Shown here: positions 1-11,429 of the stretch, piece by piece
Position numbering within the stretch: position 1 is the stretch's first letter
How the letters are laid out: every line of letters begins with the position of its first letter
NCBI GenBank assembly: GCA_963921195.1
Contig: OY992537.1
Coordinates: forward strand, 58,366,313-58,430,312
Length of the DNA: 64,000 nt
Origin: Pegoplata infirma
Taxonomy: Eukaryota > Arthropoda > Insecta > Diptera > Anthomyiidae
Reading direction: 5' to 3'
The notes under the pieces: generated by a model
The model's input: the letters and a program-made list of their open reading frames with translations, nothing else
What the model was told of the DNA's origin: nothing
The model's database searches: none
Position numbers and translations under genes: made by a program

Positions 1-1026
1 CGTATATAATTTTTCCATTAGGCAAACACATGCATGCCATAGCAGCAGCATTCAACTACAATTTGGTCGCACGAGTATAGTAAAATAAAAAGATGGAAAA
101 AAATTTTAAAAAAAGGTATGAATGCGAATGTCTTTCTGCCTGGTTGGAGTTGCAGTTTTTTTGGTACAGCTATTAATGTCCACGAGAACATACATGAAAC
201 AAGATATTTTCTGCTTATTTTAAATACAATAAAAATAACATACAGACAATCCAACCTGGCTGGATGGCTGGCAGGCAGGCAGACTAAGGCTTGTCGTTCG
301 TTCCATGGTATGGCAGAGTCAGGTAATCTCACAACTAAAACTTGTGTGATGGACAGTAAAATTTACGGCAAATGTTAAGGTAACGAAGAGCTGAAGAACA
401 AGTAAAATAAATGGATAGATAGCACCGAGAATGATTTGGATGATTGGTCAGTTTAGTTAGTTAGACATTAAGGCAAAGAGACAAACGCAACATCGAACGG
501 ACAGACAGAAAGACGATTATAACAGAAAAATTGTTGATTGTCTTGTTGGTTTTTTTTTATTTCGGCATTCTTTGGTGGTTCAGCGTCAGCTTTAAAATCA
601 TCATCATCATCTTGGTTATTCTCCATTACCAACACCAAGTAATTTTCTTGACATCCTCCTCCACCAAACACCACCTTTTGTTTTATTTTTTTCTTCTACT
701 CTACTCAATTCGACTCTATACACCTTCAATGCCTTCAACCGCACTAAAACATCAACCAAGTGATAAAGTAAAATAAAACGACAGAAAATTGTAAGGTTAT
801 CAGATTTGTTTCTGCCTGTCTCAGTGTGTTTAATATACACACTAAAATGGAACAGGCTGGAAAGAAAACAACACTGCATTAATTCGACTATTCTTAAGAC
901 TTTTTGTTAGTGTTTGTATAAAATTTTTTCTTGTTTTAAATTTGTAGGTGGGTTCATTGACAAGTGAGAAAAGAGCTGGTATTTTTCGAAAGAATGGTTA
1001 TCACTTATGGAAAAGAATTTTGTTAA
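1..1026. other. AT-rich unassigned DNA
   Basis: I see no gene here. Short open frames on both strands have the low-complexity composition of AT-rich intergenic or intronic DNA and no recognisable domain. Small simple repeats occur, such as GGCAGGCAGGCAG near 268-281 and ATCATCATCATC near 599-610. The block ends where the 3' end of a decayed LINE begins at about 1027. Confidence 0.5.
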
Positions 1027-3940
1027 ATTCACTCGAAGGCCATAAGGCCCACTGTGATTCCCCTGATTGGCGTTTCCCTACTCCATCTGTGTAGCAAAGT
1101 TTTAATTCTTAAACCACCCCGATTCTCAAAGCTATCCTGCTAGAAATGTCAAGAGATATCTTGAAGGCAATTTAGGTCATCAAAAAAATTTGCCCCAGAT
1201 GCCGAAGCCCGGTCACTTACATAAGAAGTGCTGACTTCCATACGCACGGCCATTTAGCAGATTATACAATGTCCTGTCAGTACCCACCAATAGGATAACC
1301 GTCCGTTTACCAAAAGAAAGAAGACTTTTTATTCTCTTAGGATTTGGCGGTGGGCACAGGGTTCGCGATATCTTGCACGTAATAAGTGATATCCACCTAT
1401 CCTTCATTCTATTCTCTGATCTATTTCAATTATCAATTCCACAATAGATACCGAGATTCCAGGTTCAATATGTTCCCCCACCGACTCAGAGCCATTTCTC
1501 GCACATTTATCAGCCAATTCGTTCCTAGCGACCCCACCGGGACTCAGATTAGCTTTGACTGTATGCTGACTGATTCGGCGAAGGGATTGTATGCAGTTCT
1601 TAACGATTCCCGATTTCACAAGGCTTCAGAGCTGCAAGACTGTCTACGAAAATGTTAATGGCACAAGGACGTAAGTTTCTTATCACAATCATCTGCGCGG
1701 CTTTATCAATTGCAAGTACCTCAACCTGGAAAACACTACAGTTGTCCGGATGTCTGAATGAGGTCATGATTTCGATGCGTTCAAACAAAAGTAAGATGAC
1801 TTTCTGTTCTCTTAGGATTTGGGGGTGGCCAAAGGGTTCGCGATATCCTGCACGTTATCAGTGATATCCACCTATTCTTCATTCTATTCTCTGATATCCT
1901 ATCAATTCAGTTCATCAATTTCACTATAGGAACAGAGATGTCAGGTTCAACCTGTTCATCCACCGACTGAGAACCATTCCTCGCAATATGCGTCAGCCAA
2001 TTCGTTTCCAGCGACCCCTGGGGATTAAGATAAGCTTGACTGTATGATAAGCTTGACTGTATGATTCGACGAAGGGATTGTATACAGTTCCAAACGGTTT
2101 TCCCGATTTCACAATGTTTCATTCTAAGGCCTTCAGAGCTGCAAGACTGTCCATCTCTATCATCATTTCTTCCGTAAACATTGAGATCACATTCTCTGTT
2201 ACAACAGAGGTTTCCGCCCAATCTTCCTTAGTTTGTAATTGGACCTCGAAGGTTCTGCCGAATTCTGTCTGCGGTGAGATATAGTCGGTTTTATCTTCCA
2301 GTTCCGTCTCGGTTTTAGAAAACACTTTCTTCCAAAAGTTCTCCTGCAGGTGTAAAAAGGACATAACGACTTTTTCTTTTCCAAGAAAACTTTGAGTTCA
2401 AAATCACACCTAGGTACTTTGCCTTATTAGATAGTTCAATTGTGATTTCATTTAATTTGGGAAGAACAAACCTGTCTATCTTAGTCCTTTTTGGGAACAA
2501 GACGAGTTCGGTTTTAGCGGGATTAACTCTCAGCCCGTTGTCCTTCGCCCACGTCAAGAGTTTATTTAGAGCTGATTCCATAAGTTCGTTAATCGTTGGT
2601 AAAAACGTACCTTTGATTAGGACCACAATGTCATCAGCGTTAGCAATCTCCTTGATACCCACACGTAGAAAATGAATTACCAACCGAATTTTTCAGTTGC
2701 ATCAACTCAAAATTCGGTTGCTGTTACTAAATTCGGCTGCTGTTACTATATTCGGCTGTGACAACCGAATTTTTTGGTCGTTTCAATTAAATACCAGTTA
2801 TATCAGCCGAAATCAGTTTTTACTACCATTATTCTATTGAGGCAACTTATATGTAAATGGATCAAACGAATTTTGGTTGCATCAACTGAATTTCAGTTGG
2901 ATAATAGCATATTTGTTTTCTGTGTGCATTCTGTTGAGTGACTCTAGGATTTTATTTATTACAAGATCCAAAAAAGGGGAGATATCACTTCCCCTTGTGG
3001 AGTGCCCCTAACGAGTTTCTTCGCTTCACTACCACCTATATTCTTACTCTGCTTTCCAGCATGTAGCCCTTCTATAGAGTAATATGTGTGCCCATACCTA
3101 TTATTTTACAAGGCATGAAGGATTGATTGTTGAACACACCTTCCACATCCAATAATGATTTCAAAATATACACCTTTTTCTGAAGAGTATCTTCAATCAA
3201 CCCTACAAACCCACTTAAAGCCGACTCTCCAGACCTACCTTCAAGATAGCCATGTTGGGCCTTGCTGAAGTTGTCTGATGTAAGAGTACTTCGCACATCG
3301 ACATCTACCAGTCTTTTCAATGTTTTCAGTAAAAACGAGGACAGATTGATAGGTCTGTAGTCATTTGCAGTAAAAAAGGCAGCATTCATATTTCAAAAGA
3401 CGGATTCCGTGAGTTCGCTAATGGCACTGTTCAACACCAAAAACCTCCCAGTGAAATGTCTAACTGGTCCTTATAGATTTTGGTCTCCTGATTCAAAATC
3501 TGCCATCCAAATGTTTCTTGTATGATACCAATTCTGTTGAGTGACTCCAGGATTTTATTTATTACAAAATTCCACAGAAGGGGAGAGACCACTCTCCCTT
3601 GTGGAGTGAACCTAATGACTTTCCTTGCTTCACCATCACCTATCTTCGAAATAATTGCTCTGGTTTCCAGCATGTTGACCGTGTGCATTGCATCTGTGTG
3701 TCCCTGCCTTTACTTTACAAGGCATGAAGCTTGTTGAACGCTCCTCTCATGTCCAAGAATGATTCTAAAACATATTCCTTTTTGGAAGGGTATCCTCAAT
3801 CAATCCGACAACATCACTTTAAGCCGTCTCCCCAGACCTACCTTCAAGAAAGGCATGTTGGGCCTTGCTAAAGCTTCTGAAAATGTTTCCAAAAGATGGT
3901 CTACGGGTAAACCCTTTCCTCGAAAGACGCATTCCACCTC
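1027..3940 (-). mobile_element. LOA-B: decayed LOA-like LINE, rearranged, minus strand
   Basis: Minus-strand translation gives broken pieces of a LINE ORF2. At 3389-3072 there is an RT finger motif (DYRPINLSSFLLKT) and LLDVEGVFNN in place of an FLDIEGAFNN-type catalytic block. At 3688-3431 there is TPQG followed by SPLLWN. At 2683-2315 there is NADD where YADD is expected, then the thumb motif KYLGVIL. RNase H pieces follow (SVFQVEVLAIDKA, FVDSLAALK, NELADKCAR). The pieces closely resemble the intact LOA-A ORF2 elsewhere in the window, so LOA-clade is inferred. The copy is rearranged: the RT fingers occur twice (2926-3395 and 3520-3940) and the RNase H tail twice (1027-1797 and 1797-2290). 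A MITE interrupts it at 2660-2926. Frameshifts and stops make it non-functional. Confidence 0.8.
2660..2926. mobile_element. MITE inserted in LOA-B RT region
   Basis: This short non-coding insert interrupts LOA-B between its YADD-like block and its TPQG block. Its ends are imperfect inverted copies: the left reads ACACGTAGAAAATGAA and the right, reversed, reads CACACAGAAAACAAAT, followed on both sides by a CAACYGAA...TTCAGTTG block. The interior is rich in TTCGGYTG motifs. The duplicated LOA-B copy at about 3520-3530 shows the uninterrupted target sequence, which supports the boundaries. No clear target-site duplication is visible. Related TTCGGTTG-rich sequence occurs near 16200-16320, 18545-18620 and 26776-26995. 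Confidence 0.55.
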
Positions 3941-4734
3941 AATTTCAATAACTTATCACTTGAACCACAAAATTTACATTTACCCTGTCTTAAGTGTTGG
4001 TCCTCTACAAAAAAGAAAAACAAGAACGCATAATCAATGAGTAAATTAAACCAACATAACTCTATGCAATCGTCATCATCAGCATCTACCAACCAACCAA
4101 CATCTGCAATAGCCCGTGAAACAGTAACAGTAGAAGCAGCAGCACCAGCATCAGCGTCATCATCATTATGATGATGATCATCATTAATGGATGTCTACAT
4201 CATCCATCCCAGAGTCACTTTAGTATTTCGTACATATTATAATACTCAATACATGATAGGTACATTTAAGTTTGTGTACGTTGTCTTTAATTTAGTTTTT
4301 AATAGTTAAAGCAACACATTTATTATGTTTAAAGTTTATGTCCACTCAATTCCTGTTCTAATACACCATATCCAAAGGGAATTGAAGAATTTGCGTAGGG
4401 AATTCGGAATTAGTCAGAGTGGGATAACTTTCCCCTCACAATAAAAGAATTCAACTTTATTTGAAAGGAACGTTTGGGGATCGGTGGAGTTAGGAGTGTC
4501 GGCAGCATCACCCTCACTCTTCACGATTCGGCTTGAACTTAACAGAGGTTATTATATATAAATTTAGTTGATAAGTAGCTGGAGGATCACCGACTTTGTT
4601 AATTTTTGTTAAGTTGATTCAACACCTAGGTGATGCCCTTACTAATGCAATTCATTGTGTTGATATCCGGAAAATAGGTTATGAGGAGAAGGAAAGTGGG
4701 AGCAGTATTTGTGGATATTTGACTTGAATTTATC
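3941..4734. other. Unassigned AT-rich DNA with trinucleotide runs
   Basis: No gene is recognised. The stretch has CAG/CAT-type runs (about 4133-4190) that include a short ATCATCATTATGATGATGAT palindrome. Confidence 0.45.
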
Positions 4735-4905
4735 TACACTGCAAGAAACTGGGAAGACCTCTGCGGAGAGATTATTCGACATACGGCTAGTTCGACTGAT
4801 AAACGAACCTTCTCTACAATACGCTGGGCGATCAACTGGACAATCTACAACAAACCGATGTGATCTACTAGCACACCGAGTGTTGCGAACAAAAACTCGG
4901 GCTCT

Positions 4906-5694
4906 AGGGAAAAGATTTGCAATATTTTAAATTTCATTTGAAAACGGTGTATTGCTAATAACTTTATAGAAGTTTCTTTAAATGTGTGCGTGTTTGAGTT
5001 AAGGGAATATTTGAGTTAGTGCATGTATGTGTAGTGGAATGATATAGCCTTTCTCTGTTAAGTGTCCATTTAGTTTCAGTTTTAATGTGGTTTGGATTAA
5101 AGTAGTTGCTGGGTTTTAATATTGCAGATATTTCATTAATTAACACTCTGAGACAGTCTTATAGAATTACACACAAGGTTTATTTTTTTCTGTCGTTGCA
5201 CTGTTTGGACAAACTTCTACTGCTTGTACAGCTGTACTGTATTCTAATCTGGGGAATTTTTTTAAAGGTTTGCATAATATTGGTTATTTAGCTGCAATAT
5301 TAAAGGCAAGCTAACATAAATACATTGAGGTATTTATTTCCTTTCAAGACAACAATCAGTCCTGGAGTGTATGAATTTTTGGCATGTGGCTTTACATACA
5401 AGATAGAAATCAGTCTAGAATTGTATAAATATTAGGAAAAATGCAAGCATTCCTTTCTTCGAAGAAAAGCTAAAGAAATCAACTCCTTTTCGAAAGAGTG
5501 CTAAATAAAGGATAATTTTTTTTGAAGGAAAGCTTTAGGAAGAAATATTTCATCCAAGAAGTCGACTTTTTTCAAAAGAGTACCGAAAGAAGAATCGGTT
5601 TTTAGAAAGAGTTGAAGACTACACCACTTCCAGAAGTAGTTTGTAACATATTTGTAATTAAAAAATTCCATTTAAAATTCGAAGATTTAATTAA
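4906..5694. other. Unassigned AT-rich spacer in LINE relic
   Basis: This lies between the two C-terminal LINE fragments. I recognise no coding domain. The part from about 5455 to 5625 has loose TTCGAAAGAG-like motifs recurring every 50-60 bp. A lone GCTGGG end-like motif at 5107 resembles the CCCAGC-type transposon ends found elsewhere, but has no partner. Confidence 0.4.
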
Positions 5695-6186
5695 ATTCAA
5701 AGATTCCATTCTCCATTAAAATTCCAAAATTTGGAGTTGATTCCACATACAGCTAGTTTGACCGAGAAACGATACATTGGACAGTCGACAACGAATGGAT
5801 GTGATCTGCTGGAAAGGCAAGTACTTACCGTGGTTCGATAGAACAATGTTGCACAGAACACATTCCCAGGATGCTGCAATGAGTCAATAGAGATGGATAC
5901 CCCACTGTCATTGATCAGCTTTAATGCACTCCTTTCCACCCGATCCAGAAGCTTCAAGATTGACCCTCCCAGCTAAATTTTCGTTCCAAATAATCGGTTC
6001 CAGAACGCAGCATAATACCCTGCAAACGATTCTACCCAACATTCCAGAATCAATGAGTATTGTTTGAAATTGTCCCGAAACAAATCGTTTTCTAGAGCAA
6101 GTTGATTTTTTGAAAAATAATTTTACGTAGAAAGAATATTCAAGAATCTATTGTAATAGGAATCTGTTCCAAAAAATTTTCCTCCA

Positions 6187-6415
6187 TTAATTAAAAGTTA
6201 GACCCAGGAGGTCGTTTAGAAAAATAATAAATAGTGTAGCAGAACGAACAGAGAAGAAGCGTTCTCTAAATTGATTAAGAATTTTCAAGTAAATGGCGCC
6301 CAAGTTGGGGCCAGATCTTAAAACCAGAGCCAACCATGAAAGTCGGTCCTAATTTACTACAGCAAGAGAAACGGTTCAACAATTATCTCCGGTGGGTTGT
6401 TTACTCAAAATGGAT
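6187..6415 (+). mobile_element. LTR-retrotransposon leader relic, copy 1
   Basis: At 6294-6311 the sequence reads TGGCGCCCAAGTTGGGGC, which has the look of a tRNA primer-binding site just after a 5' LTR. The surrounding ~220 bp are repeated at 6826-7045 with scattered differences. The assignment as LTR-retrotransposon leader rests on this primer-site-like motif and on the gag-like start that follows the second copy. No complete LTR can be delimited. Confidence 0.4.
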
Positions 6416-6825
6416 TCCATTTTCGGTCGGATATAGGCGGGATAAAAAGTGAGGACATCAGACGGAGTGAAGTAATTCATGCACCATTTTAAGAAATCAA
6501 GACACTTGAATGCTTCTCCCGACTCTTGAAAAACATGCCTAAAACATTTAGAGCTTCTGATTCCTCAATTGCAATACCACCCATGGATACCGATGACGCA
6601 GATTCCACAAGTTGTCTGTGGGTCAATATACAATATTGGGTCTTACGAGCATTAAAGTCAACAATATTCGCAAGACCACACTCGGAGATTGTCGTAAGGT
6701 CATGATTGGGTGTGTCATTCATGTTCTGCCTCATAGCTTCAAACTCAGTAAGGCTTGGTCTATAATTAAAGAAGTATGAATGACACATGTTGCTGTCATC
6801 TGCGTAAGAATAGATAGGATTGGAA

Positions 6826-7175
6826 GTAAGACCCAGGAGCTTGTTAAGAATAATAAAAAAATGTAGAAGAAAGAACAGAGAAGAAGCCTTCTCTTATTTG
6901 ACTAAGAATTTTCAAGTAAATGGCGCCCAAGTTGGGGCCCGATTTCAAAAACCAGAGCCAACCATGAAAGGCGGTCCTAATTTACTACAACAACAAAAAC
7001 GGTTCAACAATTATCTCCGCTGGGTTGTTTACTTCAAATGGAACAACTGGTAGAAGACTGTCGAAAAGTACTGAAGGATCATGAGGATACCATGGGGCAT
7101 GCCAGAGAGTCAATTCTGATTAAAAATGGATGGAAATGTAAAAGAAGATATTCTTTCGGAAAAAACCACTCCTAA
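6826..7175 (+). mobile_element. LTR-retrotransposon leader plus short gag-like start, copy 2
   Basis: The same primer-site-like motif recurs at 6921-6938. The leader runs into an ATG at 7038 and a short open frame of 45 codons that ends at a TAA at 7173-7175. Its charged, helical-looking start is compatible with the beginning of a gag protein, though it is far too short to assign. The first leader copy (6187-6415) lacks this frame after its ATG. Together they flank the LINE piece at 6430-6825 as a direct repeat of ~220 bp. Confidence 0.4.
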
Positions 7176-7320
7176 CACCGTCTGACAGGCAATATTAAAC
7201 ATGAACCGGATGACATACGTCTGAATGTAGAGATTACATAGAGTAAAACTGCATTTACAGTTTTTCATTTCGTGATCCTGTTTCCTTTTAAAATGACTTT
7301 AAAATTTTAAAGGATTACAA

Positions 7321-7613
7321 TTTGTAAAATAATTTTTTAATATTTGTACTTATTCTAGGATGCCACTAAGTGAAAGAGGAGTATCTCCCCTAAAAAAGTA
7401 TGTGAATAATGTCCTTTGAAAACTTTATCAAAATATTTTGTCGAAAATTTTGAGTCATATTGAAGAATAAAGTTTTGAAAGGACGTAACCTAACTCTTTG
7501 TTCCTGATATGTAAAAATAATAAAATAGAAAATTTAGGGGAGATTCTCCACTTTCATTTGCCATCCCGGGTGTCATCCTAGGACAAGTACAAATATTTAA
7601 AAAATATTTTACT
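7321..7613. repeat. Inverted-repeat element, 293 bp
   Basis: Two arms of about 75 bp (7321-7396 and 7535-7613) are imperfect reverse complements. Each starts with a GTAAAATA-type AT-rich end and contains ATCCTAGGAC/ATTCTAGGAT and CTCCCCTAA/TTAGGGGAG. The structure fits a small MITE. The target-site duplication is not clear. Confidence 0.55.
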
Positions 7614-7908
7614 GAATTTAGGCTCTAGTTTCAACGGTATATTATTTATTACGTCTTTAACAGCTTTCTTATCTTTTTGTCGAACCGTGCAATCATTCAA
7701 TTGCATTCCTTATTTTGGTTATTAACCCTCTGACGACTATGGATTTTCGGTCAAAGCAATTTTGATTTCTAAACAAGGTTACACAACCAAAATTTGAACA
7801 CTTTACCCCCCTCCTTCCCCATTATTTTTACTGTGGAAAAAATTTGCACTTTGACGATTACCCAGTTCTGGGGCCTTAGTGCGTATTTCGAATCGAAAGG
7901 TAAAACTA

Positions 7909-8593
7909 CACTCAAAATAATTACTCTGTTAAAAACTCTGTAAAATGACTGTAATCTCAATTCGACAGATATTTGACAAAGTTATCTGTCGAAATACAGA
8001 TTTTAAGAATATACTTTGTATTTTCTTGTAACCGAAAAACAAAATTTTATCTGTAATTTGACTTTTTACTTTGTATCTCTATTTTACAGATAATAAACAG
8101 AGTTTTTTGTTAAAATACAGATTTTATAAAAAACTTGTGTTTTTTTTCTCGTAACCAAAATACAAAATTTCAACTGTAATTTTACTTATTGCTCTGTAAT
8201 AATAAAACCAGGTAAATTTTACAAGGATGTCGTGTAAAATTGGAGGTACTCGTAAAAAAACTTTCACAAAAATAAAAAAAAAGTTAATTTAGATTTTGGA
8301 AGCATTAAAGCGGGTAAATTTACTCGATGGCAGTTTCCAATTGTCAACACTACTTGCACATTAAGGAAAGATAAATTAATTAGAAATCAAATAGTAAATA
8401 AAATAGTCAAATTCTGGTCGCTTTTATCAATATTTTACAGATAATTCTGTAAATTTACAGTTTTTTTATCGAAATCATTTTACAGAGTTTTCTTCGTAAA
8501 ATAACAAAAAATCTTGCTGGTTGGAAATCTATGGTATTTTCTGCTGGCTCAGCAGAGTATCTCTGTAATTTAACAGAGTGATTATTTTGAGTG
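7909..8593. mobile_element. TA-target MITE with CACTCAAAATAA ends
   Basis: The ends are 24-25 bp terminal inverted repeats beginning CACTCAAAATAATTACTCTG on the left, with a single mismatch on the right, flanked by TA at 7907-7908 and 8594-8595. The 685-bp interior is AT-rich with recurring ACAGAGTT and GTAAAATAC motifs and no coding capacity. A TA duplication suggests Tc1/mariner-type mobilisation, but no transposase is present to confirm it. Confidence 0.75.
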
Positions 8594-8605
8594 TAACGTA
8601 TTTGA

Positions 8606-9260
8606 AACAAGTAAGAGTGTTAAATTCGGCTGTGCCGAATCTTTATACCCTCTAACATGCAAAAAAATAAAAAATAAATTGCAGAGGCGTTTTCTTATTT
8701 TGGGAGGGGGGACGGTCGGAAGTGGTAGTTGAGGAAGGGGGGAATTTCCTCACGAAATATATGTTCAAAAATTCATTCTTATGCATTTTGCACTAATTAA
8801 ACAATTTTTTTTTAAACCACGCCCAAAAAGTGGGTGGGGGAGCAACGGACCGAAAAAACTGCATTTTCTAATCCGGTGGGTTCAAATGCAGAACTTTGAG
8901 CTACTTGTAGCATAAAAATGTTGCATTTGTTAAAGAAAAACACAAAAAATCATGTAAAGAAATTATATTTTTCAGAGGTTGGTATTGTTCTTTAAGGGGG
9001 AACTTTTCCCCCTTGGTCCGATTTTGCTCATTTACGAACTTGACCTACCCAGGAACATAAGACATATTCGTGCTAAATTTCGGGAGTCTAGCTCTTTTAT
9101 TTTGGACGGCATCGTGTTAACTACAGACGGACGGATATCGCTAAAATGTCTTAGAATCGATCACTGATACTTTATTGGGGCCTAGACCGATATTTTGATG
9201 CGTTACACACGGAATGACGAAGTGAGTATACCACCATACTGTAGTTGGAGGGTATCAAAA
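8606..9260 (-). mobile_element. mini-me/Helentron-like repeat, family 2 (copy M1)
   Basis: Read on the minus strand, it starts with a GGGTAT-type subterminal repeat. It passes a TA-rich block, a core containing ATCGATTCTAAGACATTTTA and a short (GTCY)n run. It ends with the inverted TATACCC partner's complement, then the hairpin TTCGGC-ACA-GCCGAA and a terminal ...CTTGTT. It is non-coding. The GTCY/core/TA order matches what is described for dipteran mini-me elements, which belong with DINE-1/Helentron-type repeats; that assignment is an inference. Confidence 0.65.
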
Positions 9261-10104
9261 TGGTACTGCGTAAAACGATTTTCGAAAATTTATTTTCGAA
9301 AGTAAGAATAATGTTGCCAAAGGACGAGACAACGAAAATTCACATTTTTTCAGGACTACAGCCGTAACACCGTCCGGCTCGGGGATTAATTTATGATAAG
9401 ATCTTCAATTAAATTTCGGTTACAGTTGGTCTTAAACTTCCTCTTAGAAACTTTTCTTAATCATCATAACATTTCTTTTAAAAAATCTGTCGAAAGTATC
9501 TTTTTTTTACAAACTGACCTTCTTAAATTCCTTGTTTATGACTTAAAAAAAAATCAGTCATCTTTTTAATTTCCTCTTAAATCACATAGTTGATCTTTAA
9601 TGACCCATTTAAATTACCACAACAGAAAACCAAGTACCATTCTACATTTATATATCTGTTGTATTTCTTCGTTCACATATCACATGTGAGCACACAGCGG
9701 AGATCAAATTTAAAAGAATTAATCAAAAACAGTCATAAAATTTCAATAAAATATTAAAAAACAGACAATCTCAGTCACAGACACTTTAGACACATGAAAC
9801 CAAAAAGAAACTACCAAAAAAATAAAAATAAAATAAAAAACGTACATAAATTAATAAAATTTGTATATTTAATGAAAGCAAATGAAAACAAATAAATTAT
9901 TTATAAAGAATAAATTAATAAATTTATGACTTTATATATTGTATGGCCGTTAAAAGAAGAAAAATAATCGATGATATGCGAATAATGGGATTGACAAAGG
10001 GGGTTTTATATAAAAATTAAAATGGTTTAAAATAATATACTCAATTAGGGTGGAATTTTTGTAATTGGAGAATATAGTTGTCGAACTAAAACGATTGGAG
10101 AAGA
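9261..10104. other. Unassigned AT-rich DNA
   Basis: Very AT-rich, with no domain-bearing frame. I see no element ends I can pair. Confidence 0.4.
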
Positions 10105-11215
10105 GAAATTTAGGACAAATGTCATTTACCGCAGGATCGCCATTTATTTAAAAAATTCAACTTTCTTTCGAAATTTATCGTTTTAATTTCCAAAATATGA
10201 CCAATTTTATGATTTTAATAAAAAGCACCAAAAAATACTTTTTGATAAGAAATAACCAAAATAGTTTTTTTTTTACAAAAAGTAATAGATAACACTGCGT
10301 GACAAAACTAACCACTATTTTAGAAAACAAGAGGTACGACCATCATTTCAATATATTTCGGACATGCTGAATCGAATAGCGTACTCCGTTTTTCGATGCA
10401 TGGTACAGTTTTCTTGTAAAATGTCATTAAAGATTGGCTGATTTTCAGCTGCTTTTTTAACAAAAAAAATTCCAAAGCTAATGATTTTCAAATTTTATGG
10501 CATGGTAAACAAAGATATAACTTGTAGCAATATTTCTAATATAAATTTGGTTTAAAGCTTTTCATCTTAACCCCTTTAATTCGCAGATTTCTTTATTTTC
10601 TTAAGTTTTCGCGAAATTAACCGCTAAATTGGTCTCTGATAAAAAACTTGCATTTTGTGGATCATGACACTACGAATGACATGACACTACGAATAGTGGA
10701 CAAAAAATATCTATGTTATATGGACCATCATGAAGAAAACCGCGAAAACCCGTTTTTTTGTATCTGGCAGCATCACTTTAGGAGATGATTTGAGGCTTCA
10801 TCTTTTAGTATATAATGTGGGAACCTTAAACAATGAACTGACCCAAAATTTGTCCAAAAAAGTTTTCATTTGCAAAAGTTATCTTAACAAAAACTATAAT
10901 TATTGTATCGCAAACACTGAAACAACAGTTTTTGTTAAGATAACTTTTGCAAATGAAAACTTTTTTGGACAAGTTTTAGGTCAGTTCATTGTTAAAGGTT
11001 CCCACATTATATACTAAAAGATGAAGCCTCAAATCATCTCCTCAAGTGATGCTGCCATATAAAAGTATCAAAATAATATTTTTTACAAAATTTAGTTATG
11101 TACATTTTAATAAAATGTATTAAAATACTACTTTTAGGGAGAAGGGAATTTTAGGACAAATGTCATTTAACGCAGGATCGCAATTTTTCGAAAATTCAAC
11201 TTTCTTTCCAAATTT
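10105..11215. repeat. Direct repeat pair flanking a hairpin region
   Basis: A ~80-bp block containing AGGACAAATGTCATTT, GCAGGATCGC and ATTCAACTTTCTTTC occurs at about 10105-10185 and again at about 11141-11215 with a few differences. The DNA between includes a long unassigned stretch and a near-perfect hairpin at 10763-11058. The repeat may be a segmental duplication within the neighbouring minisatellite domain. Confidence 0.6.
10763..11058. repeat. Near-perfect 133-bp hairpin (inverted repeat)
   Basis: The left arm 10763-10895 and right arm 10927-11058 are reverse complements with only a handful of mismatches, separated by a 31-nt loop. The outer ends read CTGGCAGCATCACT and its complement AGTGATGCTGCCA. 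The high arm identity in otherwise drifting AT-rich DNA implies recent origin or gene conversion. Transcribed, it would fold into a long hairpin RNA. The open frame across it is a by-product of the palindrome and not a gene. Confidence 0.85.
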
Positions 11216-11429
11216 GTTATAGCGGTATTATGGAAAGTGCATAGGTACTGAAAAATATTTATAGCATGATGTAGATGATAATGTTGATTCCACGGTGCAT
11301 CTAAGGGTTTAACAAACAACATTAAGTCGTATTTTCATAACAAAGATTTTAGAATGTTCCTAATGAAGTGTGAAGGCATTATGAAGCAACGTTCAGACAG
11401 AAACGCTAACGGGTTTTTTGCTAAACGGG

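Larger units (their letters stand above)
4735..6825 (-). mobile_element. Jockey/CR1-like LINE relic, minus strand
   Basis: Three minus-strand fragments read in LINE order. At about 6810-6480 there is an intact YADD followed by SNMCHSYFF and then VDFNARKTQ, the RT palm-to-thumb region of jockey/CR1-type elements. At about 5957-5695 there is LLDRVERSALKLIND, then LFYR and SRSHPFVVDCP, the usual C-terminal end of such ORF2 proteins. At about 4905-4735 a second copy of the same C-terminal end appears (NTRCASRSHRFVVDCP, then RTSRMSNNLSAEVFP). Gaps, stops and frameshifts separate them, so this is dead. The clade is inferred from these motifs and not from a tree. The LTR-type leader at 6187-6415 interrupts it. 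Confidence 0.7.

Noticed and set aside
118..378. 86-codon frame near the window start
   Set aside because: No recognisable domain and an overlapping antisense frame of similar size; ordinary chance frame.
5100..5115. Fifth CCCAGC-type element from the lone GCTGGG at 5107
   Set aside because: No matching opposite end within a reasonable distance.
10730..11017. 95-codon frame
   Set aside because: It spans the hairpin arms, so its openness is explained by the palindrome; no domain or start context.
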